From Diplonema papillatum (lineage: Eukaryota > Euglenozoa > Diplonemea > Diplonemida > Diplonemidae): DNA of 64,000 nucleotides. Below, in pieces: positions 1 to 9,726 of the stretch; within the stretch, counting starts at the first letter, position 1, and each line of letters opens with the position of its first letter. Where the stretch lies: positions 62,001 through 126,000 of the forward strand of contig JAPJBO010000288.1 in NCBI GenBank assembly GCA_030068145.1. The letters are read 5' to 3'. Under the pieces are notes generated by a model. The model saw only the letters and a program-made list of their open reading frames with translations, did not search any database and was not told the DNA's origin. The position numbers were made by a program, and so were the translations under genes.

Positions 1-487
1 GAGGAAGGGAGGGTGCTGGAGAAGCCGCCGAACGGACGGCGCGATCCGACTTCGTATGCAAAGGCAAGTGGTACGTCCGCTTAGTCGCACGCCCACGCGG
101 TAGACATCCGCAGCGACTTAAGACGTGAGTCCGGGGCGCTCGTCGCAACACTTCTGGTCGAACCGCTGACTTGCAGAAACAGTCCGGCTCTTGTTTCTCA
201 CACGTACGCCAGTCCCCCTTCCTAAAATGCGCAATGTCTCTTTAGAGTGTGTCGTGACAGTGCGGCACACTAGTAATACGAGCCGGCAGTTCTACGATAC
301 GGCGAGCTGTGTGGCAGTAGTTAGTTGTTTGTTGCGTGCGAAACCCATGTGAACTGGGACTCTGTGTATCCCCGCCCGCACCTCGTTCTCCGTCTCGGTT
401 TTTGTTTTGCTTGTGCGTGTGCCGGCTGATGGAATTCTCCCCTTCTGTTTCCATCTTGTCTCTCAGGCTAGAGCTGGCCAACAGGGT
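1..487. other. Leading stretch, no gene recognised
   Basis: No open frame here has splice signals or a protein pattern that I recognise, and no repeat shared with the rest of the window was noticed. Confidence 0.4.
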
Positions 488-488
488 A

Positions 489-737
489 GAAATACTCGGA
501 GGGGTCGCCCGTTGCTTATTTTTTCGACGGAGGCTACATGGCAGGAAACAACCCAACTACAAATGGTTATTTTGTGTGAACGCTTACGCACTTTGTGCGT
601 GCCGGTTGCCGTCTACGTCTTTTTTAGCCTGCACGTCCGTTCAACACGTGGTTCGGTAGTTACAGCACTTGGGATCCCTTCTGTTCTTTGTCGGGCATAG
701 TCGAGCATTTCCTTCCAAGCTGGCGCTTATGTAAAAA
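489..737 (+). repeat. RepA, strongly diverged copy
   Basis: It starts with aaatactcgg and ends with gcgcttatgtaaaa, matching the two ends of RepA. The middle keeps 'gaacgcttacgc' but is otherwise heavily mutated and longer than usual. It is followed directly by RepB and then a better RepA copy, giving an A-B-A arrangement. Confidence 0.6.
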
Positions 738-878
738 AGAATAGGCGTATGCTTGTTTGTACGTGCCTGGGAAGGCTTAGCCTATTAGTGATTGATAGTG
801 ATGTGGCTCGTTAGGCTAATCTTCTCCCAAACACGTTGCCAGCGTTCTCTTTCGTGTTTACAAAGCATTGTTACTACG
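736..878 (+). repeat. RepB copy
   Basis: RepB is a repeat of about 145 bp that begins 'aagaataggcg' and ends 'gcattgttactac'. Other copies lie at about 15728-15878 and 44876-45035, all on the plus strand. This copy is joined head to tail to the RepA copy that follows. Confidence 0.75.
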
Positions 879-879
879 A

Positions 880-1095
880 AAAATACTCGAGGGACTTCCT
901 TGTGCTCATTTCGAAGGAGGCTAGAGGGGGAGAATACAACTACAAAGTGGGTCTGTTTTGTTGAACGCCTACGCCCGCCACTAAACCCAGATTTACCTGT
1001 GTTTCGTGCGGGCTACGGCACATTTACCTCTTTTGATCTTTCGCAACTGGCAGTCTCCTCAAGCATTTCCTACAAAGCGGGTGCTTATAGAAAGA
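880..1095 (+). repeat. RepA copy (full length)
   Basis: Full RepA runs from 'atactcgaggg' to 'caggtgcttatac' followed by an A-rich tail, about 210 bp. Here the tail has become an (AAG)n run. The short length, A-rich 3' tail and many dispersed copies fit a SINE, although I could not place convincing RNA polymerase III A and B boxes. Confidence 0.85.
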
Positions 1096-1175
1096 AGAAG
1101 AAGAAGAAAGAAATGCGTAGTTTTGTTTTATTCTTTTACGCAAAAAATGCCGCTCCTGGTCCAGGAACGTGACGG

Positions 1176-3594
1176 TCAACCACAGCTTGCAAAGCTTAAG
1201 TCGGAGGCAGCACAGTGCCACAACCCCGTCCGCTCTGCCCTGCAGCTGACCGTCTCGACGAGCTTGTGTTCAGCGCGAGCGCCAAGCCCCAAGGTGCGCC
1301 AAGCCTTGATGCTTTCGTTTGGGAAATCGGTAGCCACTTGACCCGTAGGCCCGTGGCTCTGCAGTACCGCCGAGCTTGGCTCCCGTGTAGCAGGCTTTCC
1401 CTGGTACCTATAGGGTGCTTATACAAAAATACTCGAGGGACTGCCTTGTGCTCATTTCGAAGGAGGCTAGAGGGGGAGAAAACAATACAACTACAGAGTG
1501 GGTCTTTTTTGTTGAACGCTTACGCCCGCCACAAATAAACCCCAGATTCACCTGCGTTTCGCGTGGGCTACAGCACATTTACCTCCTTTGATCTATCGCA
1601 ACTGGCAGTCTCCTCAAGCATTTCCTACAAAGCAGGTGCTTATCCAAAAAGAAAAGGTACCTCCGCCGCTGCGAGCCGCCCCGGGGAGACTGCGAGCGCG
1701 GCGACCGTGACGGGGAAGTCGAGCGGTGGGGGAAGGTCCACTGCGTGGTGCGGGCCGCGGTGTTGTAGTAGTAAGGGACGCCCTGCGCAGTGTAAAAGAC
1801 CTGCCAGTTGGCCGGCAGGCGAGGCGACGGCCGCTGCTGGGGCGACGGCGTGGGGAAGCTGGCCTCCGCGCTGCGCATCTCGGCGAGCCGCTGCAGCAGC
1901 AGCGGCTGTCGGGTGGCCGGCGGCGGCGACGCGTGCCGTCCGTCCGACCGGGCCCGCAGCCGCCACAGGTTCAGCTGCTGCGCGTCGATCCGGCGGGCCA
2001 CCTGCCACCGCTGCTCCCAGGCGTCGGCGCCGCCGCTGATGGTGTCCATGATGCTGATCTCCTCCCACCGCCGCTCGAGCTCTTTTTCCCGCCGCATCAC
2101 TCTCGTGTTCTGCGCCTGCAGCGTCGCGTAGCTCCGGTCGTCCCCTCCCATCACCTGCCGAGGATCCCCTCCGCCGTACCCCATCCCCTGCCTGTCCCGC
2201 GGAGACGCACGAGAGTGGTGCACTCCGCCCCAGTCGTCGCGCGTCATGCCTTCGTCGCCGAAGTCCATCGGGTTCCGGCCGGCGGCTTTGACCCGCTCGA
2301 CTTCGGCGAGAATCCGCTTCCTCGCGCCCAGGGCCGAGACGCCGATTTGACGGAGCTCGTCTTCCGAAACGGACAGCAACGTGTTGAAGTCGAAATCCGC
2401 GTCGCGGAAGACGTCTTCGTACTTCTCGAGCTGAATGCGGTACAACAGGTCGCGCACCGGACGGAACGTGCTGCTGCCGCCTCCCCCGAAGTCATCGGGC
2501 GGTTGCCTCGAGGAGGAGGCGGGGCCGGGCCTGCCCTGCTCGACGCATTCGATCAGCCCCGCGACCTCGAGCATGCCTTTGGCCGCCGGGTTTTCCGCGT
2601 TGGCGGCGGCCCAGCGGCCGATGGGGCTGGTCGACCTCCGCGTGCCGAGCGACCGCAGCTCGCTCCGCTCGCGGTCAGGCTTCATGGACAGCTCGCTGAG
2701 CAGCGCGCCGAGGACCTGCGGCGTGCCGCTCTGTTCCTGCACCGGCCGCCCGCCGCCGATTTCGCGGAGCTCCTGCATGAACGCTTCGACCGCGCTCCCC
2801 TGCCCTCCGGGCGTCGGTCCGCCGGCGTCGAGGTTGACCTTGCCCCACGCGCCGGCCGCCGGCCCCGCCGCCTTCCCCGCGGGCTTCGGCTCCTCCCGCG
2901 CTACCGCCACCACCGCCGCCTTTCCGCCAGGCGACGGCGGCTGCGGCTTGTCGGAGGACGATGCAGGCGCCGCACCTTCTAGCTTGGGGGGTGGCGCCGG
3001 AGGTGCCCCGGGTGAAGCCGGTGCAGGGGGCTCTGCGGCGCTCGGCGGCGGCGGCGGCGGCGGCGCCGCCTTCGGCTCCGGCGCCGGCGGGGGCGGCGCC
3101 GCCGGTGTGGGGGCCGGCGGCGGCGGCGGCGGCGGCGTTTCCTTCTCTTTTTCCTTTTCCTTCGCTTTTTCCTTCTCGGCTTCCTCCTTCGCTTTTTCGT
3201 TCGCGGCTTCCTCCTTCGCTTTTTCCTTCTCCTTCTCCTGCTCGGCCTCTTTCTCCTTCGCCTTCTCCTTTTCCTTCTCTTTCTCCGCAAGCGCGGCCGG
3301 GTCGTTGGGGGGGTCGCCTTTCTTCTTCGCGTACACGTAGTGCTCCGCGCTGACTCCTTGCTTGTCGAAGGACGTCTTCGGGTCGAGCTTGGTGTCCAGC
3401 TCGATCTTGCGGGAATCCGCTGCGCCGGTGGCCTTTTTCTGGTCCTTCACCGTCCAGAGGTCGATCGTCGGCTTCATTCCGAGCTTCCCCGCGATCGCCT
3501 TCGTCGCGAGGTTGACAGCCTTTTTCAGCTCCAGCGAAAGAATGACCTTCGACTTCGCATTCTTGTCATCGCTGAGGAGCTTCAGAATAGGCAT
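1176..3594 (-). CDS. SAM-domain and WW-domain protein, two exons (second tentative)
   Basis: Exon 1 (3594 down to 1661) starts at an ATG and encodes about 644 residues. The order is a conserved N-terminal block (about 1-90), a Lys/Glu-rich charged run (about 100-160), a Pro/Ala-rich linker, a SAM domain (about 381-437; LLYRIQLEKY, later GARKRIL), a charged region, and a WW domain (about 592-622; LPANW ... TQWTFP, with both signature tryptophans and the final proline). SAM and WW domains bind proteins and proline-rich peptides, so a scaffold role is likely; the exact function is unknown. The exon ends at AG|GTACCT. A tentative exon 2 (1356 down to 1176) fits the reading phase, adds 59 residues and gives 704 in total. 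The 304-nt intron is mostly a RepA copy. If exon 2 is wrong, the frame would run into RepA-derived sequence. Confidence 0.75.
1424..1655 (+). repeat. RepA copy inside the SAM/WW gene intron
   Basis: This is a full RepA on the opposite strand to the gene. Its A-rich tail ends five bases from the splice donor (intron start at 1660), so it makes up about three quarters of the inferred 304-nt intron. A short remnant of another RepA 3' end (gggtgcttatac, about 1407-1424) precedes it, suggesting a former head-to-tail pair. Confidence 0.85.
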
Positions 3595-3599
3595 GGTGT

Positions 3600-5150
3600 G
3601 ATTTTTCTGTTGCCCGCTCTTAACCCTCCCGGGGGTCTTCTTTGGAGTGTACGGCGCCCTGCATTTTGATATGCGTCAACGCAGCCGCAAATGGCGGCGG
3701 ACAGGCGCCAGGGCGTGGTTGAATATGAGAGAGACGAGTAAGAGTGCAGGGACCACGTCTCCGGGGAGTTTCCTCACTTCTTCTCGTACTGCTTACGGCG
3801 GGCGTAAGTCGCTGCAGGGAGGCGCTCTGCAACAGTGCTCCTGGAACTGCATCGAATTGCTTGCCGCTGTTCATTGTAGCGAATCGAGGTCCACCACGGT
3901 CTATCAGGTACATCCCTATCCCCTGGAGCTGCATAGAACTGCCTGGAGCTGCATTCTTCTGTCTATCACAGTCTAACAGGAGGGGATGGACCGGCTTATT
4001 GTATGATATTTTCTACGGCTTCCTGATACGACAGCGGTACACGAAAGTTTAATGCTAGAATGCAGGGGATCTGTGGCGATGATCTGCATTGACCGGAAAA
4101 GACAGCGGCAGGAACTCATGCTACGCACGTTGCAGCCTGCATCATTCGCGCACTCTACAACTCAACTCCCCACGCGGATCATTGGGTCTCTTGCACTGCG
4201 TTCGTCCCCTCCAGTTCAGCCCCGCGGTCGTTTGTGGCGGCGTTCGAAAGAAAAGCAAATAACCCAATTAAGGCATCGTTTCGTTGGGTCTAAAACAAAC
4301 GAGATGCGGGTCGGAAAAACTCTACTACAAACGAGAACCTGGGAAAGAAATGTACAGAAAGCGGTCTTCGCGCGGCTCTCAATGAGGCCGGGAACCTCAT
4401 ATTGACGCTGCTTCTGCTCAAAAAAGCTCGCAGTTGGGCCCGGGTGGGTCAGCTATACTGAATGTCACTGTCCCGTTGTGTTTCCAATCTCCTACACTGA
4501 GTGTTGAACGATAGGCGCACCCTCAGGGCAAGTGTGATGAGGGCTGACACCTTCAAAACTCGACTTGCACGCACCCGTCCCAGCAAGAACGAACTCCACA
4601 CATCCGGAAGGGAAGGTGGGGACGATACACCTTCTGGAGCAACGTTTGAGCTGAGGCATGTTACTATTGCTGTCGCTGCTGATTCAGCGGAACTTGGACC
4701 GGTCACATTGCTGACCTGCAAGGCCAATTTGCCCGGTTTGCCTGCTCGCAAAACCCGTGGATACTTTTAGCCCGCAGCAAAGCAGACAGAAACGGGGGTT
4801 GCGGATTTGTGCGTCTGGTTGTGCACTCAGGTACAGAAATCTCGATCGACCACCGACCATGAGGGCGACCGGAAGAGTGTAATTACTATAGTATACTTGC
4901 GGGTGGAGGGCCCAGGGTCAGGATAGCCGCAGCCGGGCCGATGAGCCTGGCATCGAGCAGGCCTCTGGTCGCTGGGTGAAGAAGCGGCCGAGTGCGGTCG
5001 GGGGAAAGGGTGCGGCTGCCGATCGCTTTCGCTGACGTGGGTGCTCGTCGTTGGGCGCCCGCAGTGGGCTAGGAGTGTCCCCCAACGGCTTTGCCTCGAC
5101 TTCTGTCGACGGGGATGAGCTGCACTTTGCCCCCCCCCCCGGCGCCGCGG
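3600..5150. other. Intergenic stretch with one RepC copy
   Basis: It holds the upstream region of the SAM/WW gene, a RepC copy at about 3836-4003 and otherwise no supported gene. The part just after 5000 is GC-rich and is probably the 3' flank of the BTB gene. Confidence 0.4.
3836..4003 (+). repeat. RepC copy
   Basis: RepC contains 'agaactgcctggagctgcat' and then a 'gatggaccggctta' end. Related copies lie at about 14288-14362 (plus) and about 44565-44745 (minus). The element is imperfect and internally repetitive (several 'gagctgcat' runs). I cannot assign it to a transposon class. Confidence 0.6.
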
Positions 5151-5151
5151 G

Positions 5152-7185
5152 TCAGCTGCGCTTCGGCTTGATGCGCAGGCGGACGCCGGCCGGGGACATC
5201 ACGGCGAACCGCCAGTGGCCAGACTCCTGCAGCGGAAACTGCGCGACCGGCCGCACCGCCCACTGCGCCGCACTCGCCCGCAGCGGCGCGGGCGAGCAGT
5301 ATATCTTGAGCAGCCCGCCGCCGGCGCGACTAGCGGGCCACGACACCTCGAGGACAGCGGTGAAGTCGACGCAGCTGGTTCCCGGCTGCTTCAGGTTGCA
5401 GCCGATGCCCCCAGCGCTCGGAAGCAGGGACGCAGGCTTCGGCCGCTGCGTGAGGTCGCAGACGCCGACGTGGAAGTCGAGGCCGGCTTGTATGCCTGAG
5501 ACCGAGACGGTGATCGTGGAAGCGGTCGACGGCGAGATGCACTGCGTGACCACGGGGACGAGAAGGAGGTCTCCCACCTTGGGCACTGCGACCGTGTGGT
5601 TTTCGCTGAAGTAGCACGAGCACGAGCCGTCCCAGGACCAGCCCTTCGTGAGCTTCCGAGGGGGCGAGGTTGAGGGCTGGCTGTCCTTCTGCCTCGGCGA
5701 GAGCGAACGCTTGCCTCGCTGCGTCGGAGCAGCTACGAGGACCCCCGGGGTGCGTCCGTTGCCTGGCATCGGCAGCGTGCTCAGGGCTTCGGCATCGCAG
5801 ACGGCACTGACGCTGCGGTGGGACAGCCCTGAAAATTGGTTGGCCGAGAGCGGGCGCCTCGTTCCTTCTGACCCAAGCGGCTTGGCGACAGCTGGTTGGG
5901 AGTGGGAGTCCAAGCAGGTGCTGCAGGCCGACCAGGGGGACGAGGAGGTGCCGCGGGCATTCGCGCCGATGGGGGGCCGCGCGCCGTGCGACCCGAAGGA
6001 GAACGGCACGCTGACGGCCCCGCCGGAGCCGCCGGCGACCCGGACGGGATCCGGAAGGAGGGCGGGCGACAACGAGCGGGTCTGCCGCGCGCTCAGCTCG
6101 GAGGGAGGCGGCGCGGGCGGCATGCCGCAGGCCGAAGTCTCGCCGTCGGTGTCCGCTTCTCGGCACGAATGCAGACTGCCGGGCTCGCTGCCGAACCCCC
6201 GGCTCCTCACCGCACCCAGGTCCCAAACGCAGGCGTCGTCCCCGCCCCGGGGCCCTCCTCCTCCACTCGGCCGCGGCTCACTACTCCAAGTGACGGCAGG
6301 CGCGTTGCTAGCACTCCTGGCCCACACCAGGTCTTCCAACATGGCAAGCTTCCCGGAGCCGACACTTCCACGCGGGAACCCCGCGACGCTCGCCGTCGGT
6401 TCCGGCGGGGCTCCGTGCTGGAAGGAGGGAGCGTCGGACTGCGAGAACCCGGGATGAGTCGTCGCGATTCGATCTGACGCCACCTCGCTGGTGGCTCGAG
6501 CGGAGTGAGATGAGTGGTCTGCGGTAGACGCGGGAACAACCGGCATTTCTCGCTTCGGCGCGGCTGTCGCGCAAGTCTGCCCGTGCTGGAGAGCCGGCAG
6601 GAACGCGCTGTTGTCGGTCGGCCCGAGACTGGCGAGCTGCTGCATAAAGAGCTGCGGAGCGTGTTTGAGAAGCCCGAAATGGGACAACTCGTTGCGGAGG
6701 AGGTGCGGCGAGCACCCTGCGGGAAGGGCAAGCTGCCCGCTCCGCAGCCAGTCGAGGATGGCGAGGAAGGGTGCGACGGGGCGGTCGATCAACGGGCGGC
6801 CGTGCCTGTCGCGCTGGAAACAACTGCGCCCGGACGCTATGCCCGCCAGCTGCGAGTCCGGGTACCGTTCCAGCGTCGTCACGCACGTCGTGACCGCCGT
6901 CGTTCCGCCGACGTTCAGCTCAATCACGCCCGCACTCCACTCTGGGCTCAACGCCAACGGGGCGCCATCGGCTCCGGACGAGATATGCTGATCGAATCCC
7001 ATTGACCGGGCGCAGCCCGGGTGCCAGCGGTCCCCTTGCGGTGGCCGCTCGTCCATAACCTGAACGAGCTGTCTGGTGCCAACCTTATCGCTCTCGGATC
7101 CGTGCAGCTTCCTCCTTCGCTCCAACTGGCTCGCATACCCGCCTGACGGCGGCGCGGGACGGTTCCGCCTCCCGCTGGTGGGCAT
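5152..7185 (-). CDS. BTB/POZ (T1, KCTD-like) domain protein
   Basis: An intact 677-residue frame starting at an ATG, with no intron needed. Residues 87-180 form a potassium-channel tetramerisation (T1/BTB) domain: VIELNVGGTT, then ERYPDSQLAGI, DRPVAPFLAILDWLRSG and a C-terminal helix. There are no transmembrane segments, so it is KCTD-like rather than a channel. KCTD proteins often act as Cullin-3 adaptors; that role is an inference. The middle (about 190-500) is low-complexity Ser/Pro/Gly. The last 170 residues look like a folded beta-rich domain with several cysteines (WDGSCSCYF, FHVGVCDL) that I do not recognise. Codon use resembles the neighbouring genes. Confidence 0.85.
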   Translation of the reverse strand: MPTSGRRNRPAPPSGGYASQLERRRKLHGSESDKVGTRQLVQVMDERPPQGDRWHPGCARSMGFDQHISSGADGAPLALSPEWSAGVIELNVGGTTAVTTCVTTLERYPDSQLAGIASGRSCFQRDRHGRPLIDRPVAPFLAILDWLRSGQLALPAGCSPHLLRNELSHFGLLKHAPQLFMQQLASLGPTDNSAFLPALQHGQTCATAAPKREMPVVPASTADHSSHSARATSEVASDRIATTHPGFSQSDAPSFQHGAPPEPTASVAGFPRGSVGSGKLAMLEDLVWARSASNAPAVTWSSEPRPSGGGGPRGGDDACVWDLGAVRSRGFGSEPGSLHSCREADTDGETSACGMPPAPPPSELSARQTRSLSPALLPDPVRVAGGSGGAVSVPFSFGSHGARPPIGANARGTSSSPWSACSTCLDSHSQPAVAKPLGSEGTRRPLSANQFSGLSHRSVSAVCDAEALSTLPMPGNGRTPGVLVAAPTQRGKRSLSPRQKDSQPSTSPPRKLTKGWSWDGSCSCYFSENHTVAVPKVGDLLLVPVVTQCISPSTASTITVSVSGIQAGLDFHVGVCDLTQRPKPASLLPSAGGIGCNLKQPGTSCVDFTAVLEVSWPASRAGGGLLKIYCSPAPLRASAAQWAVRPVAQFPLQESGHWRFAVMSPAGVRLRIKPKRS

Positions 7186-8504
7186 GGTGCAACCCCCTGG
7201 AGTAAAGGGGAGCAGCGCTCTGTCGCCGTTTCCCTCTTGCTCCGTCCCTTACCCTCTTCCCCCGCCAGTCGTCGGCTGTAGTTGTTGGTATGGTTGCGGT
7301 GGGGGAGTTTTTGCGTTTGCCGACTTGGACGCGAGTAGCAACTTGTCTAATATGCTCCTCCCTGACGTGCGCTTTGTGCTGCAGTTGCCTCCGGTCTCAG
7401 TACCGCTGCAGAAGAAGATCAGTATAAATGAACCCAACTGTCGATGACATTCGTGTGTTTGCCACAGCAATGTGCTTCACAGCGAGTGAAATGTAACTTC
7501 GCTCAGTGCCCTCGTTGTCAACGCTGAGAGATAAGGGTAAAACGGCAGGTGACTCTCGTAAGGTAGCCAAACGCCTCATCTGCTGGTACACTGTACCAGC
7601 CGGCGTTAGCGGTGTAAAGGAGGTGCCTTGCACCGTCTCCGGCTGGACTTTCTGGTCATGCTGTGATACGGTGCTCGTCGTCGCCGCCCATCCGCTGGCG
7701 TAAAAGGCAAGCTTCTCGAGGAAAAGGGATGATTGAGCTTTTTTTTGACCGGAAACAATGAAGCTACGCGAAGAGCAACCATCTTAAAGAGAATCGATCA
7801 AGAGGGGGTTACCGGCGTGTATGGCGCCGGTCGGCTCGGGGTTCAACCGCAGTACCGTGGTTGCACCGCTTTTGGATTGATTTGCAAGATTGCAAGAGCC
7901 GACCACGTTCATGCGAGGAGAACAGCACAAACCGCGATCGTTGATAACTGTGCAACCTTTTTCCCTTAACTGATACGGTAAGGCGTGATGGTCCAGCCAC
8001 CTGCGTTCTCTGGACGATGTCCAATACAAATTTCCGAAACTGTCCGGCTTCCGGTACAGCGACCGTTACAAGCCGCAGTTCTCCGTATTGCTCGAGGAAC
8101 AACACGGACCACGATACCACTTGCATGCGTTTGATAAACCATGCGAACGTTGCCTTGCTGTCACAAGCTGTGCACGGCGATGCCGAAGAAGGAAGTCCGT
8201 GACAACCTTTCGCGTTTTTGAGAAGCCGGAATTTCGGAATCTCCGGTGACCGTGGACAGCCTTTCTTGCAAAAGTCCGAAGGGTTGCCCGGAAGAAGTTT
8301 TTCGCCAGCCACAAAATCCTGGCAGTGTTGCTGCGGGTTCTTACGTGGGCAAGGAAACATCGTCTCAAGGTCGCGAGGGGCTTCACCAGTCTTAGATTGG
8401 AAGCAAGGATAGACTAGACAGAAGTGACTTCGACGATGTGCCTATGCATTCCTCTTCGTAACCCAGTGGTTCCTTTCCGTCCGTCTGGTCAAATCTTGGC
8501 GGGC
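7186..8504. other. Intergenic stretch with a 28S rRNA fragment
   Basis: No supported protein gene. The only recognised item is a degenerate piece of 28S rRNA at about 7503-7585. Frames here are short and lack splice context. Confidence 0.4.
7503..7585 (+). rRNA. 28S rRNA fragment, degenerate (R2-target region)
   Basis: The sequence keeps cagtgccct, caacgctgagagat, gggtaaaacggcagg, gactctcgtaaggtagccaa and acgcctcatc. These correspond in order to the highly conserved 28S segment '..GGTAAACGGCGGGAG..CTCTTAAGGTAGCCAAATGCC'. Several substitutions and small gaps show that it is a pseudo-fragment, not part of a functional rRNA unit. Fragments of the same segment recur at about 23480-23650 and 60385-60445. 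Confidence 0.8.
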
Positions 8505-9712
8505 CATGGTTTGTTGCACGGCTTGCTGGTTTTTGATTGCGTACCGGCGCAGGGATGCGTTGCAGGGGATAGAGGGGTTGCTACGACGACTTCATCATGA
8601 CACGACAGCATCCATTCGTCCAGCTTCGAAACCCGCCATCGTCTGGTCAGCTCTTGGCTTGATCCGGGAGGCAACCAGCTTCTTCTTCTTCTTCTTGTTC
8701 TTCTTCGGCGTGGCGCTGCTTCTTGAGCGGCGTTCGCCTGGCGGCGGGCTTCCTCCGCGGCTCGCAGGGAAGTGGTGCGTTGCAGGAGGCAGAGGGATCC
8801 TTCCCCCCGTCTGGTCAGCTCTTAGCTGGCCTAATACGGGAGGGGACCAGCTTCTTCTTGTTCTTTCCACGGCTTGCTAGCGCAAGGAAGCGGTGCGTTA
8901 GAGGCTTTACTACTACGACCTCGACGACGTGCCCATCCATTCGTCCAGCTTCAAGAACCCACCCGTCGTCTGGTCAGGGCCTGATCCGGGAGGAGCAGCT
9001 TCTTCTTCTTTGCACAGCTGGCGCAAGGAAGCGGTGAGGAGTTAAGAGGCTTTACCGTTGACCTTGACGACATGCCCATCCATTCGTCCAGCTTCGAGCA
9101 GCTCTTGGCGGGCCGAATCCGGAGGGGACTAGCTTCTCTTCTTTGCACGGCTTGCTGGGGCAAGGAAGCGGTGCGTTGCAGCGTAAAGAGGTTCTACTCC
9201 TACGCCGCGACGACATGCCCAGCTTCGAAAACCCACCCATCGTCTGGTCAGCTCTTGGCGGGCCTGATCCGGGAGGCGACCAGTTTCTTCTTCTTCGGCG
9301 TGGCGCTGCGCTTCTTGAGCGGCGTCCGCTTGGCGGGCTTCCTCCGTGGCTCGCTGGTGGCCTGCGGGCGCAGGTGGTGAGTTGCAGGAGGTAGAGAAAT
9401 CCCTCCCGTCTGGTCAGCTCTTAGCGGGCCTAATACGGGAGGGGACCAACTTCTTCTTCTTGCACAGCTTGGCGCAAGGAAGCAGTGCGTTGCGGGGGTT
9501 AAGAGGCTTTACTACTACGACCTCGACGACATGCCCATCCATTCGTCCAACTTCGAGCAGTTCTTAGCGGGCCGATTCCTGGAGGAAACCAGCCTCTTCT
9601 TCTTCTTCTTTTTCTTCTTTGCACGGCTTGCTAGCGCAAGGACGCGGTGCGTTGCAGGGGCTAAGAGGTTTCACTCCTACGACCACGACGACGTCGTCCA
9701 GCTTTGAGAGCC
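8505..9712 (-). repeat. Tandem array of copies of the sirtuin 3' end
   Basis: At least five imperfect units follow one another. Each has a part with 'tctggtcagctcttggcggg' and 'ctgatccgggagg', then a part with 'gcaaggaagcggtgcgttgc' and 'tgcccatccattcgtccagc'. Two units (about 8640-8780 and 9235-9375) also carry the last coding stretch of the sirtuin gene, including the Lys/Arg-rich tail codons. The array runs outward from the intact 3' end at 9727 and contains no intact gene. It looks like repeated partial duplication of one gene end. Confidence 0.8.
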
Positions 9713-9726
9713 CACCCATCGTCTGG

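Noticed and set aside
1726-3353. Long plus-strand frames and an Arg-rich minus frame over the SAM/WW gene
   Set aside because: They are shadows of the Lys/Glu and Pro/Ala repeats in other frames.
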